From: Gemmatimonadaceae bacterium
GTDB taxonomy: Bacteria > Gemmatimonadota > Gemmatimonadetes > Gemmatimonadales > Gemmatimonadaceae
Reading direction: 5' to 3'
DNA: 64,000 nucleotides
Assembly: GCA_016742275.1 (NCBI GenBank)
Contig: JACVCD010000006.1
Coordinates: forward strand, 62,001-126,000
The translations under genes were made by a program, and so were the position numbers. Below the pieces are notes generated by a model that was not told the origin of the DNA, did no database searches, and saw nothing but the letters and a program-made list of their open reading frames with translations. Below are positions 17,451 through 26,542 of the stretch, piece by piece; position 1 is the first letter of the stretch, and every line of letters begins with the position of its first letter.

Positions 17451-20294
17451 ATGATGTCTGCCGACGGCGCTGAACGGCGTCGAACTGACCGTCACCGCTC
17501 GATTGCGGAGCGCAGCCAACCCTTTGGGGTGCCTGCGCTGCCAACGCTTGTTTTCGGTCCGCTTCGCGATCGCATCATCATGGGTGTGGTGCTGCTGTAC
17601 ATGGTCGGCATCGTGGTGTTGGCCATTACACAGGGATCGACCATCGAACACGCGGTCACTTGGCGCCTGGGTCTGCTGGTACCATTGGCCTGCGTGGCGA
17701 TGTTTCTCGCCGTGAAAGCGAGCCGCGAGATCTCGCTCGACCTCGGCACACGACGTTTTTGGCGTTACAGCGGACTCGCTGTGATTCTGCTGCCGGTACA
17801 GCTGATACTGGGCACCATGGCGCTGCGTTTGCACGGGACCGTGGGCACGGTGAGCAGTGTGCTGCTGGCGATGCTCGTCCCGGCTGTGTTCTTCGTGGCA
17901 CTGATTCAGTTGCCCAGTGCACCGCGGAGTACCGTAGACCGTGCCAAGCTGTGGCTTGATGTGGCCACTGTGCTGGTTGGTGGCGCGCTGGTCGCGTGGT
18001 ACGACTACACGACATCGAACTTCGCCCGCAACCCGGTGCAGCGGTTGCTGGCGATGCGTCTCTATGTGCAGGCGGTACTCGATATCGTACTGCTGCTGGT
18101 GGCGTCCAACTTGTGGCGACGGACGGCGCTGCGTCATCGCGCGTCAATGCTCGCGGTTTTCGGTTCGGCACTCCTGATATGGTTCGTCGGTCATACGGCA
18201 GCCGTCGTGCAACTGCACCGTGGAGTGAATGTCCCAGGGCTCATTTTCCTGGTTGCTCCATTTGTGTTGGTCGGTATTGCGGCATCAGCATGGTTGAGCT
18301 GCGCGACGGTGTTGCACCGTGAAGTACGTGCGCAGCGCGAAAAAACCAGTCGTTCGGCGTCGGTCATTCCATATGTGGCCGTGCTGCCGGGCTTCGCACT
18401 GCTCGTGCGCGTGGCCTTTGAGCAGAACACGCAGCCTCTCGCCGGTCTGGTCACAGGCGCGGTGATTCTCACGGTGCTGGCATTTGCGCGGCAGTTTGCT
18501 GCCACGCGTGAAGCCGTGCATCTGTTGGCTGAGTCAGCGGCGCGTGACAATGAAGCCCGCTTCCGTGCCCTCGTGCAGCACTCGAGCGACGTGATCATGA
18601 TCGTCGATCCCGATGGCACGATTCGCTACGCCAGTCCATCCATGACATCGGTGTTTGGGCACGAAGCCAGTCGATTGACGGGTGGCTCGCTCATTTCGCT
18701 GATCCACGAAGATGATGTGTCATCGGCCACGCACTTCCTCGAAGAGCTGGCTCGGGCAACCACGCGTACCGGAGCCATGGGTGCATCGCCCGGTGTGCTC
18801 AAGTGCGAATGGCGTTTGGCGCACGCCAACGGCGCCTGGATGACGGTGGACAATGTGGGCACCAACCTGCTGCGTGAGCCGGTGATTGGTGGCCTCGTGC
18901 TCAACACGCGTGACGTGACCGAGCAGAGTGTCATCAAGCAGCAGTACATGCATCAGGCGTTCCACGATCCGCTCACCGATCTCGCCAATCGTTCGCTCTT
19001 CCTGTATCAGGTCGGGCATGCGTTGGCGCGTGGTTCGCGTCAGAGCCATCCGGTCACGGTGCTCTTCCTCGATCTCGACAACTTCAAGACGGTCAACGAC
19101 TCACTGGGCCATGCGGCGGGTGATCGTCTGCTCGTGGAAGCGGCACGTCGTCTGGCGTCGTGTGTGCGTGAAGCCGATCTGATTGCGCGTCTGGGCGGTG
19201 ACGAATTCGCGGTGCTCGTCGAAGACGCGGAAACGGTGGAAGAAGTGCTCGTCGTGGCGCGCCGTATTGGTGAAGCGCTGACGCGTCCCTTCCTGCTCGG
19301 TGGCAAGGAAGTGTTCGTGAACTCGAGCATCGGTATTGCCCGTTCGACGCGCGGCGAAAGCTCCGATGATCTGGTGCGGAACGCTGACGTGGCCATGTAC
19401 GTGGCCAAGACCCGCGGTAAGGGGCAGCACGTACTGTTCGAGCCCGAAATGCATCGGGCGGCGCTGGAACGTCTGGTGGTGGAAGCCGATCTCCGCCGCG
19501 CCATCGACCGCGAAGAGTTCTTCCTCGCCTACCAGCCCATCGTACAACTTGCGTCGGGCGACGTGATCGGCGCCGAGGCGCTGGTGCGCTGGATGTGCCG
19601 CGAGCGTGGAACGGTGCCGCCGGGTGTGTTTATCCCGATTGCCGAGGAAACGGGCCTGATCGTACCGATTGGCCGTTGGGTGCTGCGCCGCGCGTGCCGT
19701 GAGGCGCAGCGGTGGACGAAGGAGCGCGGTCACCCGATTCGCATCACGGTTAATCTGTCGGGCCGTCAGCTGCAGGATGCCGGCGTGGTGGCCGATGTCC
19801 GTCAGGCCCTCGACGAATCGGGGCTCGACCCGTCGCAGCTGGTGCTCGAGATCACCGAAAGTATGCTGATGCAGAACACCGAGGTCTCGATGGAGCGGCT
19901 CACGGCGCTGCAGGCGCTTGGCGTGTCGCTGGCCATCGACGACTTCGGCACCGGTTATTCTTCCTTGAGCTACCTGCAACGCTATCCGATCGACATTCTG
20001 AAGATCGACAAGGCGTTCGTGGATGTCATCGACAAGGGAGGCGAAGGGCCGGTGCTGGCGCAGGCGATTGTGGCGCTCGGGGAAACGCTGCGGATGAACA
20101 CCGTGGCCGAAGGTATCGAGACAGAGGCCCAGCGTGGCCAACTGCTCGAACTCGGCTGCGAGCTCGGACAGGGGTATCTGTTCGCGCCACCGCTCGATGC
20201 GGAGGACTATTGGCAGCTCCTCCTCGCCCGTGGCGCACGCACGCCGATCGTTAGTGCACGGCGTCGTCCTATGCGTGAGCAGCAAGCGGCCTAA
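17451..20294 (+). CDS. Membrane-anchored PAS-GGDEF-EAL protein (c-di-GMP turnover)
   Basis: 947 residues from the ATG pair at 17451/17454; starts at 17415 and 17349 are possible but the last overlaps msrQ. Residues ~35-350 contain about nine hydrophobic segments, a MHYT/MASE-like sensor region. A PAS domain follows (~370-495: RFRALVQHSSDVIMIVDPDGTIRYASPS), then a GGDEF domain (HDPLTDLANR, intact RLGGDEF near residue 580) and an EAL domain (GAEALVRW near 706, ITESMLM, DDFGTGYSSL, TVAEGIET). Both catalytic signatures are complete, so it could make and/or hydrolyse c-di-GMP. The signal sensed by the membrane part is unknown. Confidence 0.88.
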   Translation: MMSADGAERRRTDRHRSIAERSQPFGVPALPTLVFGPLRDRIIMGVVLLYMVGIVVLAITQGSTIEHAVTWRLGLLVPLACVAMFLAVKASREISLDLGTRRFWRYSGLAVILLPVQLILGTMALRLHGTVGTVSSVLLAMLVPAVFFVALIQLPSAPRSTVDRAKLWLDVATVLVGGALVAWYDYTTSNFARNPVQRLLAMRLYVQAVLDIVLLLVASNLWRRTALRHRASMLAVFGSALLIWFVGHTAAVVQLHRGVNVPGLIFLVAPFVLVGIAASAWLSCATVLHREVRAQREKTSRSASVIPYVAVLPGFALLVRVAFEQNTQPLAGLVTGAVILTVLAFARQFAATREAVHLLAESAARDNEARFRALVQHSSDVIMIVDPDGTIRYASPSMTSVFGHEASRLTGGSLISLIHEDDVSSATHFLEELARATTRTGAMGASPGVLKCEWRLAHANGAWMTVDNVGTNLLREPVIGGLVLNTRDVTEQSVIKQQYMHQAFHDPLTDLANRSLFLYQVGHALARGSRQSHPVTVLFLDLDNFKTVNDSLGHAAGDRLLVEAARRLASCVREADLIARLGGDEFAVLVEDAETVEEVLVVARRIGEALTRPFLLGGKEVFVNSSIGIARSTRGESSDDLVRNADVAMYVAKTRGKGQHVLFEPEMHRAALERLVVEADLRRAIDREEFFLAYQPIVQLASGDVIGAEALVRWMCRERGTVPPGVFIPIAEETGLIVPIGRWVLRRACREAQRWTKERGHPIRITVNLSGRQLQDAGVVADVRQALDESGLDPSQLVLEITESMLMQNTEVSMERLTALQALGVSLAIDDFGTGYSSLSYLQRYPIDILKIDKAFVDVIDKGGEGPVLAQAIVALGETLRMNTVAEGIETEAQRGQLLELGCELGQGYLFAPPLDAEDYWQLLLARGARTPIVSARRRPMREQQAA

Positions 20295-21486
20295 CGTTCG
20301 TTCCGAGGCACCGCGCGCCGATACACGGCGCGAGGTTTTTGCCGTCGCGGCGCCAGGAGCGGCGCCGCTGGTTGCCGCCGAGTGCATGGCCCTGGGCTAT
20401 ACACCACTCGAAGTCAGTGATGCCGGTGTCACCCTGTCGCTGACACTGGCCGAGCTCTTCGCGCTCAATTGCCACAGCCGCTTGGCATCGCGAGTGGTGG
20501 TGCGCCTGGCCACCTTTGCTGCGCGCGATTTTGCGACACTCGAGAAGCAGTCCGCTCGTGTGACATGGTCGTCGGTGCTTACGCCGGGCATGCGTGTGCG
20601 GCTTCGCGTGACCTGCCGCAAGTCGCGTCTCTATCACTCGGATGCGGTGGCCGAACGCGTGGCGCGTGGCATCACCAATGCGTTGCCGGGGCTTGTCGTC
20701 GAAGGGCGTGCGCGTGACGACGAAGATGAAACCTCCGACGATGCCGCGGCTGTTACATCGCAACTGATTTTGGTGCGCATCGATCGTGATCAGTGCACGA
20801 TCAGCGCCGATAGCTCCGGCGCATTGCTGCATAGACGGGGATGGCGTCAGGCGGTGGCCAAGGCTCCGCTTCGCGAAACACTGGCCGCGCTCATATTGGC
20901 CGGTATGCAGTGGAAAGGCACTGAACCCCTGGTCGATCCGTTCTGTGGCTCAGGTACGATCGGGATTGAAGCGGCGCTGTTCGCGCGGCGCATTGCGCCG
21001 GGATTGCATCGCTCGTTTGCCATGGAACAGTGGCCGCATGCAGCGACTGCCGAGTACGCGCGCGCGCGTGACGTGGCCAGAAGCATGGTCTTGCCATCCG
21101 TGGCTGCGCCCATCGTGCTACGCGATCGCGACGGTGGAGCCATCACCGCTGCGCGCGCCAACGCCGAACGAGCGGGTGTTGCGACCGATGTGCAGATCGA
21201 ACAGGGCGCGCTGTCGGATACGGACTTGGCATCGATCGGCCCGCGCGGTGTGCTGCTCACCAACCCGCCCTATGGATTGCGTGTCAGCGATGGCGCTGAT
21301 TTGCGTGGATTGTTTGCTCGACTGGGCGACGTGGTGCGCGGTGGCGGCCGTCAGTGGCAGCTTGGATTGTTCATGCCAAACGATCGTGCCCTGCTTGGTC
21401 AACTGCGATTGCGCACCACGTCGGTACTGCGAACGAGCAATGGCGGGTTGCCGGTGGAATTGTTTGCCACGCAGCGACCCGCGTAA
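20275..21486 (+). CDS. THUMP-domain class I RNA methyltransferase (RlmL/Trm14-like)
   Basis: 403 residues from the GTG at 20275, inside the last 20 bp of the upstream gene; the start is uncertain because no clear ribosome site is seen. The N-terminus (VFAVAAPGAAPLVAAECMALGY, LNCHSRLASRVVVRLATFAARDF) matches the ferredoxin-like plus THUMP region of 23S rRNA m2G methyltransferases. The C-terminal half has LLHRRGWRQAVAKAPLRETLAALIL, the SAM motif LVDPFCGSGTIGIEAALFAR and the catalytic NPPYG. It modifies guanine N2 in rRNA or tRNA. The exact target cannot be inferred. It ends 8 bp before the convergent DUF6526 gene. Confidence 0.82.
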   Translation: MSSKRPNVRSEAPRADTRREVFAVAAPGAAPLVAAECMALGYTPLEVSDAGVTLSLTLAELFALNCHSRLASRVVVRLATFAARDFATLEKQSARVTWSSVLTPGMRVRLRVTCRKSRLYHSDAVAERVARGITNALPGLVVEGRARDDEDETSDDAAAVTSQLILVRIDRDQCTISADSSGALLHRRGWRQAVAKAPLRETLAALILAGMQWKGTEPLVDPFCGSGTIGIEAALFARRIAPGLHRSFAMEQWPHAATAEYARARDVARSMVLPSVAAPIVLRDRDGGAITAARANAERAGVATDVQIEQGALSDTDLASIGPRGVLLTNPPYGLRVSDGADLRGLFARLGDVVRGGGRQWQLGLFMPNDRALLGQLRLRTTSVLRTSNGGLPVELFATQRPA

Positions 21487-21494
21487 GGATCAGG

Positions 21495-21935
21495 TCACAC
21501 GCGGAAGTGGTCAGCCCGCCAATTGCGGATGCTGGACTTGATCTCCTTCGGCGTGATTGACGGATTGCTCACGACACGTTCCACGAGTGCGCCGAGTTCC
21601 TCGTCGCTGGCAAATCGCAGGGCGATGTAGTGACGCGGGCGTAGTGCGGCTTCTGCGCGCGCGACCAGCTCCGGCGACAGCAGACGGCGAAAGCGCTGCT
21701 GCTCTTCGAGGCGAATGAGACGATCCTGCACCCGGAGCGGCGACAGGCGTGCAACGGCCACGACACCAACCAGTGCGAGTGCTCCGACCAGGAAGTAGGC
21801 AGTCTCCGTGCCGGGTGCTTTCACGAATCGCACAATCGTCCAGATCAAAAAGATGACCGTGATCGGACTCGTGAAGAAATGATAGTACGGCGTGAGCTGC
21901 GTGTGATTGGCGAACGACTGAGGGGTCTTGGACAT
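21495..21935 (-). CDS. DUF6526 family membrane protein
   Basis: 146 residues with two hydrophobic segments (about 22-40 and 46-62). They are followed by a charged helical cytosolic part (LSPLRVQDRLIRLEEQQRFRRLLSPE, ITPKEIKSSIRNWRADHFRV). The start SFANHTQLTPYYHFFTSPI is characteristic of the short conserved DUF6526 family. Function unknown. The gene follows the NadR-like kinase by 7 bp and is probably in one transcript with it. Confidence 0.65.
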   Translation of the reverse strand: MSKTPQSFANHTQLTPYYHFFTSPITVIFLIWTIVRFVKAPGTETAYFLVGALALVGVVAVARLSPLRVQDRLIRLEEQQRFRRLLSPELVARAEAALRPRHYIALRFASDEELGALVERVVSNPSITPKEIKSSIRNWRADHFRV

Positions 21936-21942
21936 GTAGTGC

Positions 21943-22497
21943 TCAGTTGCGAATGGAGAGAAGATGATCGATTTCCGCTATCGCGCGTGTGCGTCGCTCA
22001 CTCCAGGATCCGTGAATGCGGGAAATTGGAGCGCCGAGACGCACAAGTGTCTCTTCAAATAGCTGCTGCAGCTCGGTCCGTTTTTCACCGCGATCGCGAA
22101 CACCGTCGGGGACCCACGGGACGTCGATATCGAGTAGGAGATAGCGATCGGGAATGCGGGAAATGGCCAGCGCTTCGACTTCTTCCGGGCATCCGCCAAA
22201 GTAGTGGTGCGCATAGACCACCGTGCTGATCGGATCCGTGTCGTGCATCAGCAGGGTATGTCTCAGGGCCCGCGCCCTTTCGAGGTGCGCCTCTTCGAGC
22301 GCGACCTGGCTGCGGGCAATCGTGATGAGATCGTCGTAGACGATCGGGCGCCCAATACTCTGGGCAAACTCACGCACGAATTCGGGCACCGCCAACACCC
22401 CGTAGTGCGCCGCCAGGTCAGCCGCCAGCGTGGTCTTGCCCACGCTCTCGGAGCCGGTCAGCACAATGCGCAGGGGTTGGCGATCGTTGGTCGTCAC
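21943..22497 (-). CDS. NadR/Ttd14-like P-loop kinase (probable nicotinamide riboside kinase)
   Basis: 184 residues from the GTG at 22497; ATGs at 22551 and 22566 would add 18-23 residues without conservation. The P-loop is IVLTGSESVGKTTLAADLAAHYG, followed by PEFVREFAQ, HDTDPISTVVYAHHYFG and YLLLDIDVPWVPDGVRDRGEKR. This set matches the ribosylnicotinamide-kinase domain at the C-terminus of NadR. The nucleotidyltransferase domain of NadR is absent. It may phosphorylate nicotinamide riboside, which would sit well with a PnuC-type transporter at 36 kb, although that transporter is argued below to carry thiamine. Divergent from the TonB receptor gene. Confidence 0.65.
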   Translation of the reverse strand: MTTNDRQPLRIVLTGSESVGKTTLAADLAAHYGVLAVPEFVREFAQSIGRPIVYDDLITIARSQVALEEAHLERARALRHTLLMHDTDPISTVVYAHHYFGGCPEEVEALAISRIPDRYLLLDIDVPWVPDGVRDRGEKRTELQQLFEETLVRLGAPISRIHGSWSERRTRAIAEIDHLLSIRN

Positions 22498-22558
22498 ACG
22501 ATCAAGACTACTGCGCCCACACGCCGGGTAAACCCTTGGGGCCGTTTCCATAGTCAGA

Positions 22559-25500
22559 ATGGGCATGTATTCCCCTATTGCCTTGTACTTCGGTGCTTGT
22601 GTCTTGTTCGTCCCGCTGGGGCGAACCCTTGCCGCCCAACCGCCCGAGAGGCAAACAGGTGCGCCACTCGGCGTTGCCCGCGACACCGTCACGGTTCAGG
22701 GAACCGTGCGAGGCGCGAATGGTGTGGTGGTCGCAAGGGCGGCGGTACTGCTGACACGCCCAAGTGATATGCGAACACAGACGCGGATGTCCGACAGTCT
22801 TGGGCGATTCGTATTTCGCGAAGAACGCGGGACCGGTGAATTTCTGCTCGCCGTACGAGCCGCGTCATTCAGGCCCATCGGTCGACGCATTGTGGTCGAG
22901 CCAGGGCAGCGTCTTCTCGATCAGCCTGTTGTGCTCACTTTGCTTCACGACGCCACGGCATTGGACGTGGTGCGAGTAACAGCGAAGCGCGAGGTACCTC
23001 CACCGTCGACGTATGCTACGCTCGGTGTGCGACCTGGCTCCCTGGAAGGGTTGTCTGACGGCGCACGTGCGGGCCAGTCGATCGTTGCCGTAGGACCTGC
23101 AGACCTGACGCGCACGTCTCTGCTCGGCACTCCCGATGCCGAAGGGTTATCGGTGGCCGGCCTGAGCGGGCGTGAATCGCAAACAGACCTCAACGGGCTG
23201 CTGTTTCGTGGAGGCGTGGTGCCTGCCAGCCTGCCAAAGCGTGTCCAGGTATCGGCCGGGACCTATGACATTGCAAGCGCGGGCTACAGTGGAGGGGCAA
23301 TCTCACTCGATGTCCCACCTGCCGGCGAATTTCGCACGGTCAGCGCCGATGTCATCACCTCAACTGGTGGCTCTGCTGCCCGAGGTACCGCCGCCGCGCA
23401 GAGTCGGCCCTTTGTCGCAGTGGATTGGGGTGGTGACTGGCGGACGCGATCGGGAGCAGGCGGCGCAACGTTTGGCATGCGAGTGAGTCGGAGGGACTAC
23501 GAAACTGCGACCCTCCAAACGACGGGTGATTCGGCACTGCGCGATCTCGGCGTAGATCCTCAGGTCGCTCGATCGGCTAGCGCATTTATGCAGCGAACTC
23601 TCCTTGCAAACCGGCATGCTGCCATGCCAGTCCAAGCGGGACATTCTGCTACGGCCCTCATCAGAATCGACCCGAAGATTCAAACCGATGCCGTCAATGC
23701 GTTCACGCTTGGTGCGACGTATGCGACTCAGCCTCGCGGTGGCTGGGCTCCTCTGTCCGTTCTACCAGGGACATGGCGTGATAGTCATTCTGAGTTCCTG
23801 GCTCAGTGGCAACGCAGCGCGGCAACGCCAGCAGGGGCACGTTGGGAGACGCGCGCCGGGCTCACGGCCTCGAACGCGACATCAACCCCAACAACTTCTG
23901 GGCTTGCTGATGTTCGGGTGACCACAGTTGCCACACCTGGGGCATCCAGTTTCGGCGCTCCAATTCGTCTTGGCGGAAATGCCGGCTCATCCGAGCGGCA
24001 ACGAATGCTTGGCGAATTGCAGATGCAACGAACGGCTTTTGTCGGTGCGAAGGGGAGTCATGCGGTCAAACTCATTGCGGCTGGACGTATCGATCACCTG
24101 AAGACAACGCAGCCGGAGTACCTGACGACATCGCGATTCGAATCTCTCGAGGCTCTGGAATCACTCGCGCCGCAAGGTCTCGAGGTAACGAGACAGCCAC
24201 CAACACTTGGGGCAACGGTCGTCCGCGCGTCCACAGGAATCGGTGACGACTGGCGGATCGGAGTCGGCAAGCGGCTTCAGTACGGACTGCGCGGAGATGT
24301 CACCTGGTTGGATGATGCTCATGAACGCGGACGCAATTCATCGTTCATCGCGACCCTCTCGCCCCGAGTCGGTTTCTCGTGGACGCTTCGGCCGCCAAAC
24401 ATGGGAGAGGGATTCTCTACATCCACGTTGTTCAGTCGGCATTTATTGGCTGCGGGCGTGCTGCGTGTTGGTGCCGGAGTGTTTCATCGGGATCTGACGC
24501 CCGACGAACTGCTTGGTTCTGCCCGATACGACCGCAGTGCAGTGCAGCGCTGTCTGGACCCCGGACCGATTGAGGCGCAAGAGCTGCTGTTGCCTGCTGC
24601 AGTGGATGCGGTGTGCTCTGACACACCGCAGGCTGTATCGGAGCTCTCTACCTCTCAAATCAACCAGCACTATGCACCTCCACGCAGCGTGCGTGCAACA
24701 GCGAGCTACACAGGGAATTGGCATAACATCGACATACAATCCAGCGCAGTCTGGAACCATACGGCACAGCAATCGCAAACTGTTGACCGAACGGTTCGGT
24801 CGATGCCTCTGAGCACACTCGCTTCGGAGGGGCAGCGGCCATTCTATGTGCCGATGACGGCCATCAATCCTGAGACTGGCGTCATCGATCGTAGCATGAC
24901 GAGCAGTCTTACTGGTGTTCGGCAGTATGAGATTGAAAGTTCGTTGGCGACCAGGACGCTGCAGGGCATGGTGCAAGTCTCGCCGCGATGGAACGATGGA
25001 GGTCGCGCGCTTCGTCTTGGATATGTGTGGACACGATCCCTGACTTTGGGATCGAGTTGGAATACTCCCGCTTTCGGCCCTGTCGGATTGCGCAACTGGC
25101 TTCCGAATGGACGGACTCCAACGCATACGGTGCAGTTGGAGTCCGGCAAAGCATTTCGCATGCTGAATCTCACCGGATGGGTGCGTGCGCAGTCTGGGCA
25201 ACCCTATGCACCAACTGTTCAGGGTGATGTAAATGGCGATGGGGTCGCCGGGAACGACGCGGCCTGGATTCCTGCCAACGCCGCCTCGTCATCTGATCTG
25301 GCACAAGCCCTCAGCGCATTCGCGGAGAATGCGAGTCCACGCGCGAAACGATGCCTCGAATTGGCGAAGGCAAGTGTGGGGAGCAGCTTGCCATGCAGAA
25401 CCCCCTGGACCTTTCAGTCGGCGCTGTCCGCCTTCGTGGACCTGCGGGATTTCGGCTGGCGCACGGACGCGGCGGTGACTCTGCAACTTGAAAATGTCGC

Positions 25501-26149
25501 GGCGCTGGCCGGTGCAATGGCGGGGATACCGTTGGATCGCGGATGGGGACAGCCGAACGCAGTAAATCGGACACTGCTCCGGCCGACTGGATTTGACAGC
25601 ACGGCCGGTCGATTTGCCTACGCAATAAATCAGGCATTCGCACGACGGCTTGGAGCGGCGTCGGACGGTTACCGCATTACGCTTTCTGCCCGCATAGCAC
25701 TTTCCCCTCCGATACAACGTCAGCAGGTGAGCCGATGGCTCGCTGCCAGAGGGGTTGGGTCGCGACTTCCAGCAGACACCATTGCGCAGCGCTTCGCGCG
25801 CAATGTGCCGGTGCTCTACGATGCCATTCTCGAGCTGACCGACGAGTTGGGGCTGCGGTCGGATCAGATGAGTGCACTCGCAGCGCGCCGGGTCGGTTTC
25901 GATCAACGTTTGCAGCGGCGCTGGGATGAAATGGCGCAGGCTCTCACAGCACTCCCGCGCAATTTCGATGTCGACACCGCTACATCAATTGTGCAGCGGG
26001 CCACCGACGATGCCTGGGAAATCAATCGTCTCGAAGCGCATGCCATACGCGATCTATTCACTCCAATCCAACACGCGTTGCTACCGGGTCCTGTTCGCCT
26101 GCTGATGCAGGCACAGACACCAATCAAGCAGCGGATTGTATTTCACTAG
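22559..26149 (+). CDS. Large TonB-dependent receptor-like protein with carboxypeptidase-regulatory domain and C-terminal helical extension
   Basis: 1196 residues. Signal peptide (about 1-26, ending LAAQ), then a carboxypeptidase regulatory-like beta-sandwich (VTVQGTVRGANGVVVARAAVLL, residues ~43-120). A divergent plug follows (GLSGRESQTDLNGLLFRGGVVPASLPKRVQV) and a long outer-membrane barrel to about residue 1050, with a calcium-like loop DVNGDGVAGNDAAW. After the barrel comes an unusual helical tail (1077-1196: ARNVPVLYDAILELTDELGL and onward). The same architecture recurs in the gene at 42523. Such SusC/OmpA-like receptors import large ligands or export products; the substrate is unknown. 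No SusD partner is adjacent. Confidence 0.7.
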   Translation: MGMYSPIALYFGACVLFVPLGRTLAAQPPERQTGAPLGVARDTVTVQGTVRGANGVVVARAAVLLTRPSDMRTQTRMSDSLGRFVFREERGTGEFLLAVRAASFRPIGRRIVVEPGQRLLDQPVVLTLLHDATALDVVRVTAKREVPPPSTYATLGVRPGSLEGLSDGARAGQSIVAVGPADLTRTSLLGTPDAEGLSVAGLSGRESQTDLNGLLFRGGVVPASLPKRVQVSAGTYDIASAGYSGGAISLDVPPAGEFRTVSADVITSTGGSAARGTAAAQSRPFVAVDWGGDWRTRSGAGGATFGMRVSRRDYETATLQTTGDSALRDLGVDPQVARSASAFMQRTLLANRHAAMPVQAGHSATALIRIDPKIQTDAVNAFTLGATYATQPRGGWAPLSVLPGTWRDSHSEFLAQWQRSAATPAGARWETRAGLTASNATSTPTTSGLADVRVTTVATPGASSFGAPIRLGGNAGSSERQRMLGELQMQRTAFVGAKGSHAVKLIAAGRIDHLKTTQPEYLTTSRFESLEALESLAPQGLEVTRQPPTLGATVVRASTGIGDDWRIGVGKRLQYGLRGDVTWLDDAHERGRNSSFIATLSPRVGFSWTLRPPNMGEGFSTSTLFSRHLLAAGVLRVGAGVFHRDLTPDELLGSARYDRSAVQRCLDPGPIEAQELLLPAAVDAVCSDTPQAVSELSTSQINQHYAPPRSVRATASYTGNWHNIDIQSSAVWNHTAQQSQTVDRTVRSMPLSTLASEGQRPFYVPMTAINPETGVIDRSMTSSLTGVRQYEIESSLATRTLQGMVQVSPRWNDGGRALRLGYVWTRSLTLGSSWNTPAFGPVGLRNWLPNGRTPTHTVQLESGKAFRMLNLTGWVRAQSGQPYAPTVQGDVNGDGVAGNDAAWIPANAASSSDLAQALSAFAENASPRAKRCLELAKASVGSSLPCRTPWTFQSALSAFVDLRDFGWRTDAAVTLQLENVAALAGAMAGIPLDRGWGQPNAVNRTLLRPTGFDSTAGRFAYAINQAFARRLGAASDGYRITLSARIALSPPIQRQQVSRWLAARGVGSRLPADTIAQRFARNVPVLYDAILELTDELGLRSDQMSALAARRVGFDQRLQRRWDEMAQALTALPRNFDVDTATSIVQRATDDAWEINRLEAHAIRDLFTPIQHALLPGPVRLLMQAQTPIKQRIVFH

Positions 26150-26161
26150 TGCCCGGGAGTC

Positions 26162-26542
26162 ATGATGCTGTTTCTCGCCCTGTCCGCTGCTCTGCTTGTC
26201 CCGACTGATATTGAGCGGGACAGCGTGGTCGTGCGGCTATCGCTCACAAGTTCGCCGGATCGTCCACCGCTCGAATGGATCATGACGGACTCGTCAAACG
26301 TACCCATCGAGATGGGGAAGACCCCGTGGGAGACTACGCGCGATGTACGCGCGCAGCTCTTTACCGTGTGCGGCACACGGCCAGGAGAACAACTGTCCAT
26401 GCATATTCAGATTTCACGCACAATGTCATTGAGCGGACGCGCCGAGTGCATCCGATTTGGTCATGAGAACGGGAAGGTGGTGCTGCGGGGCGTGGGTCGA
26501 GGTGAGACGGTAGGCTACGCGCAGGTCTCACCGGGAGGGTGA
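26162..26542 (+). CDS. Small exported protein of unknown function
   Basis: 126 residues, 12 bp after the receptor gene and probably co-transcribed with it. The N-terminus MMLFLALSAALLVPTDI is a short signal-like stretch. The rest alternates beta strands (DSVVVRLSLTSSPDRPPLEWIM, LSMHIQISRTMSLSGRAECIRF) with two cysteines (in TVCGT and AECIRF) that could form one disulfide. No family recognised. A role as an accessory of the receptor is only suggested by position. Its end overlaps the convergent substrate-binding-protein gene by 15 bp. Confidence 0.5.
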   Translation: MMLFLALSAALLVPTDIERDSVVVRLSLTSSPDRPPLEWIMTDSSNVPIEMGKTPWETTRDVRAQLFTVCGTRPGEQLSMHIQISRTMSLSGRAECIRFGHENGKVVLRGVGRGETVGYAQVSPGG

